Source of the DNA: Larix kaempferi
Taxonomy: Eukaryota; Streptophyta; Pinopsida; Pinales; Pinaceae
Reading direction: 5' to 3'
DNA length: 64,000 nt
NCBI GenBank assembly: GCA_027924585.1
Contig: BSBM01000424.1
Span: 310,001 to 374,000, forward strand
Positions 46,218 through 58,887 of the stretch are shown in pieces. The notes under the pieces are model-generated. The model was not told the DNA's origin, made no database searches, and was given only the letters and a program-made list of their open reading frames with translations. The first letter of the stretch is position 1, and each line of letters starts with the position of its first letter. Made by a program: the position numbers and the translations under genes.

Positions 46218-49200
46218 TGTTGCCAGCTAAGTTGTACTCAGTTGGATTATCAAGCGAGCGGGTAGAGTTGAACATGTTACATGTTCATTTTTGATGATTT
46301 GATGCCCAGTCGGTCTTTTAAAGGCCCAATTTTTTAATTTTTTTTCCACATGTCCATGGCTCTGCGGGGTTTGTAATAAAATGTACTAGCATGGTGTTTT
46401 GTAAAGGACTTGGTTCCCTAGGGCTTTTTGGCTAAGTCAGGTATTCCAAGGAGTTTTTTCACCTATTAATTGTCTCGCATTAGTGCATAACATAATTTTT
46501 TGGGTTTTTCTCCTGCTCCAAAGCTGGAATGCCTGGAGAGGTTAACGGGCCTTAGAGGATTGTTAAAGTCCATGGGTCAATGTATATGAACATGCTAGAC
46601 ATTGTTTTTGAGTCATATGGACATGTGCTAAGTCCCCCTAGGTAGTTTTTTAATTTTTGGCGAACATGTGCTAAGACACCCTAGGTAGTTTTTTAATTTT
46701 TGGCGGTTTTTTTTTTTTGTTTTTCCGTAAATGAGTCATTTTTTTAATGGTTTCATTAAAAAATATTGTAAATGGCATAAAAATGTCATATAGGAGTCTT
46801 TTTTGCCTTAGGGGTGCTCGTTTTCTAACTCAGAGCACCCTCTTAACCTCTAAACCCACTTTTCTAATGTTGGGTGTTTAATTTTTCACTTATGTTAAAA
46901 AAAAACCAAAAAAGTCATAAAAAAAAAGGTGAAAAATGACTCAAAATATTTCCAATTTTGGAGGAGTTAGAGGTATGAAATATTTTAGCTATGTTTTAGG
47001 AGTTGTAAGAGTTGATTTTGGAAAGATTCCGGGCAGCTATATTAGTGGGATTACTTCCTTATTTAAGGGGGGGCATATTTCCCAAAATTGGGCATCTTCA
47101 ATCATAGAATTTGCAGCTATGTTTATGGGCTGTCACATGGTTGATTTTTAGGTCATTTGGGGTTGATTTTGGCAGCCCATTACATGGGAGTGGGCAGCTC
47201 CTTTTTCTCCACGAGTTATGTTACTCACTCCATCCATTCCTCCTCAACTTGGGCACCTCCTCTCCTTGAGTTTTTCTATATAAGCAAGTTCATTCTCATT
47301 GTTTTTTCATGAGAAGGTGGAACCTCTGCTCTTACCATTGTAATATCTTTGCATTTGTTTATGAATAAAAGGCTTTGGAGGCAATTCTATGTGTGGACTC
47401 TCATGGTGTGGATGATCATGTTCTATTTTAACATATGAGGTAATCTGTGTCTTTACATGTTTATTCATGCTTGTTTATTGATCAATCACTAGCTTTTGAA
47501 AGAGATGTTGAGCTTAGTAAGGTAAAGATAGTGTAATCTATTTCATTATTTTTACTGTTGGTTATAATAAAGTGCTTAGAGTTCAATGTCATTTTTGTTC
47601 AAATGCTTGAATCTAGTTCTCTATTTTAGTCTACACTAGTGCATTTGATCTTGCTTATGTGAGTTGTCTTTTGTGTCTACAGGTTGTTGATCCAAAGAGT
47701 TGGTGGAGCTTGCTTGCATCCATTGGTCTTCGAAATTGATTCAAGGAGAACTAGTCCCATTGATCCCCACGGTGGAGGACTCCATAGCCCAAATTCAAGA
47801 CATTTTTTTCTTCTTCTCATCAACATAAAAATTTTTCAATTTTTTTTTGGTTACTTTGGTTTGCATATTTCAGACCTCATTCTTGTTTAAAAAATCATAA
47901 GTAGGTCTGATTTTTGTTTTAGATCTTAAGCTCATCTTCAAGTAAATTTTTTATCTAGATCTAGTTGATGCATGCTTTTTGTTTAAGTGTACTTTTCCGA
48001 ATATTTTAAGGGCTTAAGAAAGTAGTATGTTTGGCTGAACTTCATGTGTATTTGGCTGATTTAAAGAGCTGATAATTTGCAACCCTTAAAAGCTTGCAAA
48101 GATCCCAAGTAAAACAAGTCCCATCGCTTGTTTTACTTGGTTAAATTTTGTCATTTTAACTAGTTTTAACATTTAGTTTTTTCTGGGTTTTTTAGGAGGT
48201 GTTCCAAAGACACTCTTAAAGTGTTTTTGGGCATCTTATACTGACGTTTACTTGCTGGTTTGCAACAAAAGACGAACAGGTAGGAGGAGGTGTTGTTAAA
48301 ATTTCAAAGATCCAGGCAATCCAGAGGACCAATATTTCTTATTTTGCAAACCAGATACTTCTTCTCTCCAATTTTTGTAAGCCACTGAGTCAATTAAGGC
48401 TGGGGCATTTCTATTGCATTGTAACTAAAGTATTAAACGAGAGCAAGCGGGCTAATCAAACGCCCACACCCCATTCCCCCAGGGGAGAAAATTGTGTCGA
48501 CTCAATTTTCGGGGTTTGCAATTTTTTTTTAGTTTAGATTTCATTTCTGTACTTAATAAAATCAAACTAGGCTTAAAATTAACCTTGTTGGTCCGTTCCA
48601 CTGGCGGACCACAAGTTCACTCAGGACTTTAGATTTTATCATTTTTTTTACAAACTCAAACACCCCCTTGCTTTCTCGAAGTAGGGTTTCAGAACAAGGG
48701 CTTGCCTGAGTACTGGCCTGAAAAGAGACTCTTGGGGTTTTAAAAGATAAAATTTTGATTCATAAAAAAATATAAAAATTTCCAAGGTCTTCTCCCGTAT
48801 GCTCTGTGGCCAACTTACAGCTCAGTTTGATTCAGTTGGTATGCATCAGAAAGGGGGAGATGACTAGTAATAGGATCTAACACCACCTCGAATAAAAAAC
48901 CCTTTATGTGAAAATTCGGCACATCGCGAGCATTTTGTTGTCGTGGGGAAATTTCTCAGAAGGCTTGGGACAAAACTAAGTAGTGACATCTTGGAAACCG
49001 TTAGGCTTGCCCTCGTTGGTACAACATCTGAACACCTCCTTGAGACTTCGATTCAGCCCAAGCCTGAGAGGGAAGCCACACATCAAAATTCTGGACATGT
49101 TCCCTGTACCTTTGCGTATATTGGGAACCCACCAGCCATAATAAAAAGATTACTTTCACATTAATTCTAAAATAAACCAAGAACACTTGCACAACATTTA

Positions 49201-49577
49201 CTTTTCTGCTCGTGCATCTATTTTGACTCCATTATAAGGCATTGGTCTATATTGATATTATTTCATGTTGTTGACAAATGTTGCAAATGATGATGATAAT
49301 AGTGAATGGGAGCAAATGATGTATTGATGAATGATTGTCTTGCTTTATATAAGTATATGCTGTTTTTATCTTGGTTATCAATTTTTTTTTTAACTCCTAG
49401 ATTAGACACCTTAGTTTTTATTTTTAGGGTCCACCCACATTGGCTTCACTAGGAAAGCCTAGACGGAGGAGTCGAGTCCCAAGTGACAGCACTTGACTCT
49501 GACTTGCCCCCAAGGCCACACCAGCAGCTTGAAGACTTCTGTTGCGTTTTCCCCACGTGTGGAACCAGGCGGCAACA
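46218..49577. mobile_element. 3360-bp TG...CA insertion splitting a LINE; LTR-type, non-coding
   Basis: The ends are TGTTGCC and GGCAACA, a perfect 7-bp inverted pair, flanked by GAAAG/TAAAG. A TATA-like tctatataagc lies at 47275 and an aataaaa signal at 47364, about 90 bases apart, as in an LTR promoter and polyadenylation region read on the plus strand. A 43-bp tandem duplication lies at 46621-46706. No gag or pol is present, and I could not find paired LTRs. A large solo LTR or a short non-autonomous element are both possible. Confidence 0.7.
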
Positions 49578-52150
49578 TAAAGCAATTGTTGATTTTTGGG
49601 CATTTATTTTCCTTTCCAGTGACCTTTCCACAATGCTCTAGAATGTCCTTGATTTCTAGGGATTCCCTTAATGTGCCATTCTTAAACAACAATATATCAT
49701 CAACAGAAAGTAAATGTGATAAAACCATATTTATGCCAATCTTAATTCCTTTTACATCTTCATCACTGGCTTTTGGCCTCTAGTGGGTTTAAAAAACCTA
49801 GAGGTTGATCCATTGATCAACACAGAAATATATTGAATTGTCAAGATAACCCAATATCTAGTGTACAAAATTTACACCTCATATAAAATGTACACCTCAT
49901 CCTATATGGATGAGAATTAACTTGATGTATAGCCAATTTACACTATTGTTGCTTTTGAGAGTTCGAATTTCATCACCTTTACTTGTGTCTTCTTGGGCTT
50001 GATCAAGTGTAGAGCTTCTTGAGCTACCCGAATTGTATCATGTATTTGTCTATTCATTAAAAGAAAAAGAACCAAATTGTTCTTTTGAGATAGTATTTGA
50101 GAAAACTCTTTTCATCCTCTTTTCATCCTCTTTTCATCCTTGATGCAATGATTTATGAGATGTCTTTATATTAAATATTGCAAAGAGAAATGGGTCTAAA
50201 TTCCTAAAAAGGATTTCAGATCATTTTTGAGAATTAAAGTTATGAAGGTGAAATTGATAATTCCAAGAACTTTCCTAGATTGCTTAGATTCTTCAACAAC
50301 TTTAAGGAGGGCCTCCATTAAATCATATAAGCCTATTTAGAAATCTATTGTCTATCCATTCAAACCCAAGCTCTTGTCTTTTTGGATCGACTCAAACATT
50401 GATTAGCTCTATTTGAATCTTTCGTTCTTGATCTTCTACTAAATTGTTAAAATAATATTTAATTTAATTATATTAACTTCTATCCTTGTTGCTCTACATT
50501 ATAAGTTTAATACCTTGTATTTTTTAGCTTCTCTGGCAGTGCCCAGTCTTGGAAGTTTTTGCGAGTAGTGCTTCAGTTGCTTCTTCATAAATGAATCTAA
50601 GAAAAGAGAGTCTAACTTGCTTATCTTTGCTATGTTTGTACTATATGATTCCTTGTATAGTCTTTGAAAATGCGAGACCCCCAAATCTGCAATCTCCTTA
50701 AATATCCTTATTTTCTTCCATCATCTATCTACATTTCCTAGATAGTGCTAGTGTTTTCTCTCTATTTTGCATAACATTGGAATAATTTAGTATTTGTGTG
50801 TCCCCTTGTGCCAACCAGAAGGATTTGTTTTTCAACCTCCATTTGTAGTCTTCCCTCTTGTAGCTCCCTTTTCTCGTCCCCATATATTTTGAGTTGTTTC
50901 TTTTCTTTTAAAGAAAAAACTGCTCAAGCATTAGAATAATTTTTTCCTCCACTCTAATTAGCTTTTCCTCCCAAGCCCATCATTTTTTCTTGGCCCATAC
51001 TAGGGTTGTGCTTTTGATTCTCCTTAGATTCTCTACAAACAAATTCATAATTGTCTCCCAAACATAATTAGTAATATGTATTCAACCTTCCTCTACAATT
51101 TTAAGAAAATCCTCGTCTTTTAGCAAAATTGAGTAAACTTAAAGGGATCAAATAGTTTATTTTCATTTTTCTCAACATGAAGGAAGATGTCCAACTTTTG
51201 ATTGTGTTTGAGTATGCAAATAACTTATTGAAACAAAAAACCTATCCAGTTTCTTGGATATTCCATCTATTATTGTCCTTTGATTTCTTCATGTAGGCAC
51301 TAGCTTTATAGGCTCAACATCACACAACCCTACCTTCCCAACATTGTGAAGGAAATATGGTCTATTCTAGTAGCTTCTCCTTGTACTTTTGCTCTTTTAG
51401 TAACAAAGTTTAGATCTCCCCATAGAATAAAATACTCCTCTTTGAGACAATCTTTGGAGAAAATTTATCCCAAAATTTTCTCAGGTCACTATAGGGTTCA
51501 TATAAGTCTTTTGGAGAGTGTTTTTTCTAGATTCCAAAGAGTTTAACATTGTCGAGATACCTATAGGGCTCAAAGAGTGGTCAAGCATTTGAAGAGATGA
51601 GTTCATCCATAAATGATCCCTCATGGTCTACCCTTAGAGTCTACTTGTAAAAATAACCAATCTCTTAAAAAGGAAGCAAGAATACATTTAGAACGATCAA
51701 AAGCCCACATGGTCTCTTGAATCACAAGAAAGTTCAATTTGTGAAGCTTTCACAAATGCTTCAGGGCTATCTATTTTTAGGGGATCCCAACCCCCTTATA
51801 TTAATGGATAAGACTAGCATACCTAGTCACCTTTTGCCAATTTCAATTGGGACTTCCTACCAAGGGTTACAACTATCGAAAAATCAACATCAACAACCCA
51901 CCTTCCACCTCCCTTGAACATATTTCAACCCTAGGTTTTGTGGATCTTAGAAAGTACTTGGAGGGTTTGAGATACTTGCAAGATGTCTTAGAGGGTTGAG
52001 GGGATAGAGTAGTATAAGAGTTTGTCTTTTTTGGGTGATACCTTTTAATGTTGGAGGTGGCCATTTGGGGAGAAAAGAGGGTGTAAGGGTTTTAATCCTT
52101 GATTGCAAAAAATCTCTTCTTTTGAAACATGAGCTAAAACTTAATCCTTC
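49578..52150 (-). mobile_element. LINE (5' half), endonuclease to reverse transcriptase, minus strand
   Basis: Read on the minus strand: endonuclease start (ATG at 51820, LSINIRGLGSPKNR), the GDLNFVTKRAKVQ block (about 51425-51385), a long linker with WLAQGDTNTK (about 50825-50790), a decayed reverse transcriptase with DKSLGLNGW (about 50385) and SKEQFGS, and the catalytic pair in SVDDILLF (49705-49682). A 12-bp 'cttttcatcctc' microrepeat lies at 50108-50140. Upstream of 51820 (to 52150) is probable 5' sequence of the same copy. It is heavily decayed and ends at the insertion boundary. Confidence 0.75.
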
Positions 52151-52461
52151 CACATTGTCCTCAAATTCAAAGGGAGCCTATGAGACCTTTGAAGAGCCTT
52201 CTCTGTATTGGAGAAAGTGAGAACTTTTAACTTTGTTGTGTAGGGCTATGTTAGGGTTCGAATCTCTCAATGGTCTAGGGCCATAGACTATGGTACATGA
52301 GCTAAAACTTAATCCTTCCACATTGTCCTCAAATTCAAAGGGAGCCTATGAGACCTTTGAAGAGCCTTCTCTGTATTGGAGAAAGTGAGAACTTTTAACT
52401 TTGTTGTGTAGGGCTATGTTAGGGTTCGAATCTCTCAATGGTCTAGGGCCATAGACTATGG
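52128..52461 (+). repeat. 168-bp tandem duplication, apparently perfect
   Basis: 'catgagctaaaacttaatcc' begins at 52128 and 52296, and I found no difference between the copies up to 'catagactatggt'. Given the decay of its surroundings, the duplication is recent. Confidence 0.92.
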
Positions 52462-53099
52462 TGGTTGGTTCACCTTGACTAACTATAGACAGGGACATGC
52501 CATAGTTGTTTCTATGGTCCTAAGGAGGAGATCGTTTTCTTGGGCAACTTTTGCTTCCAAGTCCTCATTCAATGAGTTTGTTAGTTGTTGGGATCCCAGG
52601 TGTGGACCGTTTGGTGGGAGGTTGTAATGGATTGAATTGTGAAATTCATGAGTGCTTGGGATAGGATGATGGCTCGTAGGAGGAGGGACTTATGGGTGGA
52701 TAGACAATAGTTGGAGCTTCTCAAAGAAGGTTCATAATATTGTTCTTCAAGAGGAGTTTGTGAAGTTGGAAATGATAGTCACACTAGTGAGGAGTATATT
52801 GCTCAAGGTGTTAGGGTTGTTCGCGACTCCAATGGATTTAGGAAGGGGATGGGGGGTGATTTTGACTTCCTTAAAAGGAATGTGGCACTAGTTAGGGTGC
52901 TTAATCCTCACTGGTGTGACGGTTCTCTTGCTGAGTACCTAGTAGAGGTATTTTCTTGAAAGTTTTTTCCATTAAAAAAAAATTCATATTTGATATTTTT
53001 GAAGTAGATCAAAATATACATTCTTTTGGTCTTTTGACTCATGTTTAGATGGTCAAGAATACCATCTCTGTTTCTATTGTAAGTTAATACAATCTTCTA
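52462..53099. other. Spacer, no gene recognised
   Basis: Mixed-composition sequence with plus-strand fragments that look faintly coding-like (52480-52950) but no frame longer than about 50 codons. Not assigned. Confidence 0.4.
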
Positions 53100-54960
53100 G
53101 ATTCCAAAAATTAAAACCTCCGAGGGTCTTACAAAAAAATACAACTTCTAAACCTTCATAGAATTTGAATTTTCTTTAACTAGAAAGCTAAAACCACTCC
53201 GCCTCAACAACTTGCTAAGTGTCAAATAAGGACTTAACAAAAATTGAGACCATAGATTCTCCCCTAAATACCTGTCTTCCAGTTATCCTTATTGCATTGT
53301 TAAGGATTCCTTTGAGAGAAGATTTGCTTTTGTATTGAATTCCCTATATATATGTGCAAAGGAGATCTATTCAAAGTGCCATTCTAACTCCAAGATCAAT
53401 TCCGGTATAGGATTCAAGTTCAATTTTGAAATTTGGCTACGTACATTTTCCTAGTCCATCAATAGTTTTGAATCACCCATCACCTGCAATTTTTTGATCC
53501 CTTTTTCAACTGCTACTTTCAAATGGATACATAGAGTATATGTCTTAGCTCTATTATTGGTTCCTTCCCATGCTCCATACTTCCAAGCAAAGAGTTGAAA
53601 CTTAGTAAAGAAAAATAGTACCCCTGCCCCACACTTACCGGGTGTTCCTTGGAAACTACCGTCAAAGTATCCCCAAGGTTTTGTGAAATCTATAATTAGG
53701 TGTAAAATCCTTCTTGGAATATTTTGTTTGCGAGGATTCCAAATTTCTCCATATAACAATCTGATTTGATGTGAAACCAATCCTAAAGTCAATTCTTTAC
53801 CTTGAAAAATACATTTATTTTTGGCTAACCAAACACTCCAAAGTATAAACCAAGGCAATGCTTTATGTCTTTGAACTGAGTTGTTTATACACCAAGCTTT
53901 AAAACATTTTAGTAGTGTATATTGTTCCCATTGATGAGATACATTTATGGCTTTTGTAACTTCCTTACATACAAAGATAGTAAAAGAACAACTACCAAGT
54001 AGATGATTAATTGTCTCATTATCTTTTTTACATAACACACACCAACTAGGTTCGATCTATTTCCTCTTTTGCTCGTTATCCCAGGTAAAATCTTGTTAGC
54101 CAAAGCTAACCACAGACAAATTAATGTTTTAAATGGATTTTCTAAACCCTCATATTTCACCCCTCCACCACTTTCCCCAGTTCGTTCTTCTAAACAATTT
54201 GCTCCATATCCTAACTTTGTAGTCAAAACTCCAATTGCTTTGTTCCAAGACCACTTCTACTCATCACCTTTTTCTTTTATAAAGATTGCACCATGTATTA
54301 AAAAGAAAACATAATGAGTCCATTATGTCGCCAGATCTCCTTGCAATTGTAAGTCAACTACATATATCTAAGACTGTAGCCATCCTCCCAAGTTGCTTGG
54401 ATAGATGCATCTACTAAAGTTTTAATGTCCTTTTCATGTAATTCTTCTAAAATTACACATGACAATCGAAAATATCCACAACAACCTATCCATCGATATT
54501 TTTCTACCCTCACTTTAACTCCACTACCAACTATCCAAGTAAGCCCAGGTCCCAAAATTGTGAATACCTTCTTTCCAGACTATTGAGACTCCATTTATTG
54601 GTTTCCTTTATGATCTGATGCAATCTTGCGCTTCCTTATTCCCTACTTCCTTATTCGCTAGGTATTTTGTTTTCTTGACCTTTCCCCACAACCTTTTATT
54701 GAACATTCATTCTCCGAAGAGTTTTGGTTGCGAGATGTTGACCGAATGTACAAATATTCTTTAAATCTCACCCCCTTGCCTTTGTTATCCTTGTCCACTT
54801 TACAAGAGGTATACTTTCTGATTCTGTTTTTCTAGAGTAGAGAAAATTAAAACATTTTTTCTCATTTTATCTAAAATTCCTTTTGGAATATGTGAAATAG
54901 AGAGCCAATAAATTGGACTTTACCAAAATCAACCTCCCTCCACAAGAAATCCATCTGTCA
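53100..54960 (-). mobile_element. LINE 3' half, thumb to RNase H, minus strand
   Basis: On the minus strand: SCGGRLILVKS (about 54935), a decayed thumb, GPGLTWIVGSGVKVRV (about 54555), zf-RVT with CVLCKKDNETINHLLGSC (about 54040-53985), then RNase H in a 195-codon open stretch (53451-54038) with FDGSFQGTPGKCGAG (about 53670) and GDSKLL. The catalytic Glu position reads NNRAKTYTL where Glu-Leu is usual. The final Asp motif reads KANLLSKESL, with Asn for Asp, so RNase H is dead. It is a separate copy from the neighbouring LINE because the domain order restarts. Confidence 0.75.
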
Positions 54961-57900
54961 CACGAAGAAATCCATTTTTAATTTATCACATCTCACTGCC
55001 TTTGCCCTCACCGCCAACTGATGTGGTAGCTCACTGCCTTCATAGCTACCTGGATATTTCCCACACTATCAGCCACTGCCAACTGATCTGTTGTCTCACT
55101 TCCTTTGGTGAAGTTTTTGTTTTCATATGAATGCTTATATTTCTTCTCAAATTGGCAGAGCATATTTTTCTTATGGTTGCTGTCCGAATAGCTTACTCAC
55201 AGTCACTTTCTTTTATTGGCTGCCTGAACAACCTACTCTCGATCACTTGCTTTCAACTACTTTTGAATTTTCCATTGAGTGCAATATGTAAGTCACAGGA
55301 TAGCTTCAAGCAAATCGAAACTGACAAAGAGGGAACTCCTTGAAATTGAGAAAGAGGGAACCTTCGTAGAGAGGAGGGAAGCCACGCCTATGAGAGGTCA
55401 AACCTACTGGTAATTTCTCTATGTTTCTAGACTAAGTGAGCCTCTATGTGTGCAAGGTAAGAGTGTCTTTTAAAATAGATGTGCCAATACTGAAAAATAG
55501 CATGTAAAATGAGACTGGTTTTGATTAGGTTATGGCATAACATAAAAAAATGTAAATACATTCATCGTCGTCTACAACTCACAGCTAACCACAACAAAGT
55601 AGAGCAGAAAGATAAAATAAATGGAAATGATTACTGTGTAGCTCAATCTAGCTTATTATAGCTTTACATATGAAGAGAAGAGGAGATTATTCTTTACAAC
55701 TATAAATCCAACGCCCATCTGAAATTAATTCCCTTATATATATCCATGGATAGATCGATCAGAGGCAATATCAGATCAAACATGTATATTGCAGTTTCTT
55801 CTCTAGTTTTTTCCTTTCTCTACTTTAGTGTTATGAGATTTGATTTGCTACTGTGATTTGTGGTCTTTATAGCCTGTTTGATTATATTTCATATCAAATC
55901 ACGAATTAAACATGCAATCAGATAAATGTTTAAAGATTCATATTTCTTAATTAAAATCCGAGTCTTGTACAGCCAGGGCTTCACCCAACACAAAATCAGT
56001 ATTTGAAAAGTTTAGGGATTTACTAGGTACGGTATTTTGCACTAGTTCCAGCTTCAAAATGGATTCCAGATCGATTCCTAAAATGTGGTGGCCTTAAATA
56101 TTGCCTAAGAATACCACCTAAGATTTTACTGATATCTTGAAGGAGTGGAATATTCTGGTAGTTATATTTTCCTCTTGACATCTTTGCGATAGTTACACAA
56201 GCCCACTAAAATGAAAACCTTTCTAAAGTATTAAATATTTCATACTTACAATTAACGACAAGCATACAATTTTGATTCCCCAGACTAGATTTTTCATCAA
56301 CAATTGTCCGACCAACTTGGATCAATATATTTTTTTAAGTAGACTAGATAGTTAGACATTAAGTTGACTCAATTCTGGAAACTGAGTTGAAGCACTTGTA
56401 TAAGCACCAGTTTTACCACTAATACAATAACATAGGAATAGGCATAAGTAGCAAAGATAGGAGCAGGAGATCCACATCAAGTAGCTTATACAGTACCCGT
56501 AGAAGTCGACCCAGTAGGAATGCATATCCATATCTACCAGTATAAGCATTTTCCCATGGATAGGGAACTTGATATCCAATCAATAACCAATTCAATTGTT
56601 CTATTTTTTCGTTTACCTGGAAAACCCAATTTCATAACTCTGTTAATTTTTGTTTGGTAATGTAAGGGACACTAGTGATCATCTTCTTATCAGAAAAAGG
56701 AGTTGCTTTCGCAGGGAAAATTGTTTTTGTTTAACCAAATCCACTGCTTAATTCTTAGCCACGTGCTAGGAGTTTTTGTGCATGTGTCTATGCATCGTTC
56801 CAAATGCACTGAAGGCACCCTTGTTTTGACATGCCGCACAAATTAATTTTGAATTTGCTAACTACATAAGGTCAAACTGACCTTCAACATGCTACGAATT
56901 AAAAAAAAAGTTGACATATGGAAGTGGTTCTTTTGTTTATATGTTAATATTGCCGTGAATCATTAGAAACAAGTGCCATGGGATGGCGATGTAACTGTCC
57001 AATTGCATGACTTGGTACTGGATTAGTTGGGCGAGTTGTTACTCATAGGTTTGGACGTTGGCGATTTGGTGGTTGTTATTGAGTAGGGTTGGATGTTGGT
57101 TATTTGGTTGTTGTTATCGAGTAAGTTTAGATGTTTCTGCATTGAAAAATATGGTTTGAATTTGAAATATAGAAAAGGGGAATTATTGATAGGCTGCATC
57201 CTTCCCAATTTAAATAAGAAGTAAAAATATATTATTTACTGTAATGGAATTTTTCATGGATTTGTTAAAAATAGATTATATTATTTACAAGGAGTGGAAG
57301 ACTTGTAAACTGGCATAAGAGAGCCAACTTAAATTTATTTTATTTGATCGGGTCTCAGCCAAGGGAAGTAAAAGATAGCGGGAAACAAGGAAGTGATCGA
57401 TTGCAGTAGTTTAAGGGTTTGGTTCTTTCCAGTTACTTATATATCGCGGCTGCTAGATTTACAAAGCTGTGACCCTTAGGCAACAAACCTTGATTATTAC
57501 CTAAATTTTGTGCAATATGTTAGAATTTATAAATTTCCATGACGCCTTGGCTGGTGGGAATATACTTTGTATATATTTACATTCTTACGCATTGATACCT
57601 TAACTAAGCCTTTAAATCGCTATTTTATTGTATGAACGTAAAAATATTAATGACATAAGTTTGAATTTGTTACATCTTCACATTATGATGACTAGTTGGA
57701 AAAGAATCTAAATGAATATGATGACTAGTTGGGAAAAAATTTAAACGAATAGTATATATTTGCCTAAACAAATGAAGGCTTTAGATTTATTAAAATAATA
57801 ATCATATGCAGTGAGCATAAAATAAAGTTATTTTGAACATAATATAAATATATAATGATCTTGAACATAGGAGCAAAGAAAAAAAAAAAGTTTATTTCTG

Positions 57901-58077
57901 TTGTTTAGTTTTCACGTGGTAGAAAATTTGGATTGGATTTAACTTCCATTCAATGAAATTGTAAAAACAAAAGCAAATATCGAGGCATCGATTAGGAAAT
58001 TCATATAAAATTCATGGAAAGGGATAAGGAATTAAATTTTTTAGTTTCATTGGAGGAATCTTTTCTATAGTTATAGT
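54961..58077. other. AT-rich spacer with small repeats, no gene
   Basis: No coding sequence is supported. Minor local repeats: 'tgatgactagttggaaaa' twice near 57686 and 57718, and an imperfect ~40-bp pair near 57047-57130 ('ttggacgttggcgatttggt' and 'ttggatgttggttatttggt'). Confidence 0.5.
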
Positions 58078-58084
58078 TTTTTTC

Positions 58085-58269
58085 CTGCGAAAAAAAGCAT
58101 ACTATTGTTATTCAATACTGAATCAAATAGTACATGATATGCCCATACATAAGCTGTCTTTCCTAGATACTCCCATATTACATAAAGTACAGAATAAAAC
58201 CCCCTAAAAATAGATCAAACACAAGATATTTACATCAACCAGAAAGCCAATATAGAGTATCAAAGGACT
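58085..58269 (-). other. LINE 3' UTR
   Basis: On the minus strand, AT-rich sequence follows the RNase H stop and ends 'gtatgctttttttcgcagg' then A-rich DNA. This is the usual form of a plant LINE tail. Confidence 0.6.
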
Positions 58270-58740
58270 CTAATCCAAAAAATACATAGTGCCGGAGTCA
58301 ATCATCTGATTTTCCAAAAATTCCTCCCAATGCAAATATCCATCCTCACCTTCCAATGCTTCTTTAGACAACTGATCAGCCTGAGAATTATATTCTCTGT
58401 AGATATGTTCTAAAGTCACGGAGCTGAAAGTACTAAGTTCATACTTAATTCTGTTACACCAGTAAACCAAATTCAGTATCTTCAGATCGAATTCACCCCT
58501 TTCCCATTTAATAGTGACTCTAGAGTCACCAAAGATCTTCACCTTCCCAAGTCCAAAGAGATTTGCCACCCGTGTGACGCACCATAATGCCAAAAGTTTT
58601 GCCTTCATATTCGTTCCTTTGCCACATCTCATACGAAGAGTAAAATAATGATTCGGACAAATATAGATTACCCCACCTGCACCACAGTTTCCCATATTTG
58701 CCGCTCCATCAAATAATAGTGTAGGATCATTAACAATAAG
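58270..58740 (-). pseudogene. LINE ORF2, RNase H domain
   Basis: The domain shows FDGAANMGNCGAGG (first Asp, about 58715), IFGDSRVTI (second Asp) and HIYREYNSQADQLSKEAL (last Asp), then a short C-terminal tail ending at 58270. The catalytic Glu, present as KGELLALW in the LINE at 29429-31225, is Lys here (MKAKLLALW, codon AAA, about 58600). The last 141 codons are open. The domain would remove RNA from RNA-DNA hybrids, but the Glu-to-Lys change should abolish activity. Confidence 0.85.
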
Positions 58741-58887
58741 GTGGAAATTCCCTATATTGCGCCCAATAAGAAGTTCCTGATCATTCTAAAATTTCAGATA
58801 TTGACACAATGCTGAATTAAAAGCACATTCCAAACTAGGTGGGATATCCTCAAAGGTAGCTTTGTTTCGTGTCCACCACACAGACCA

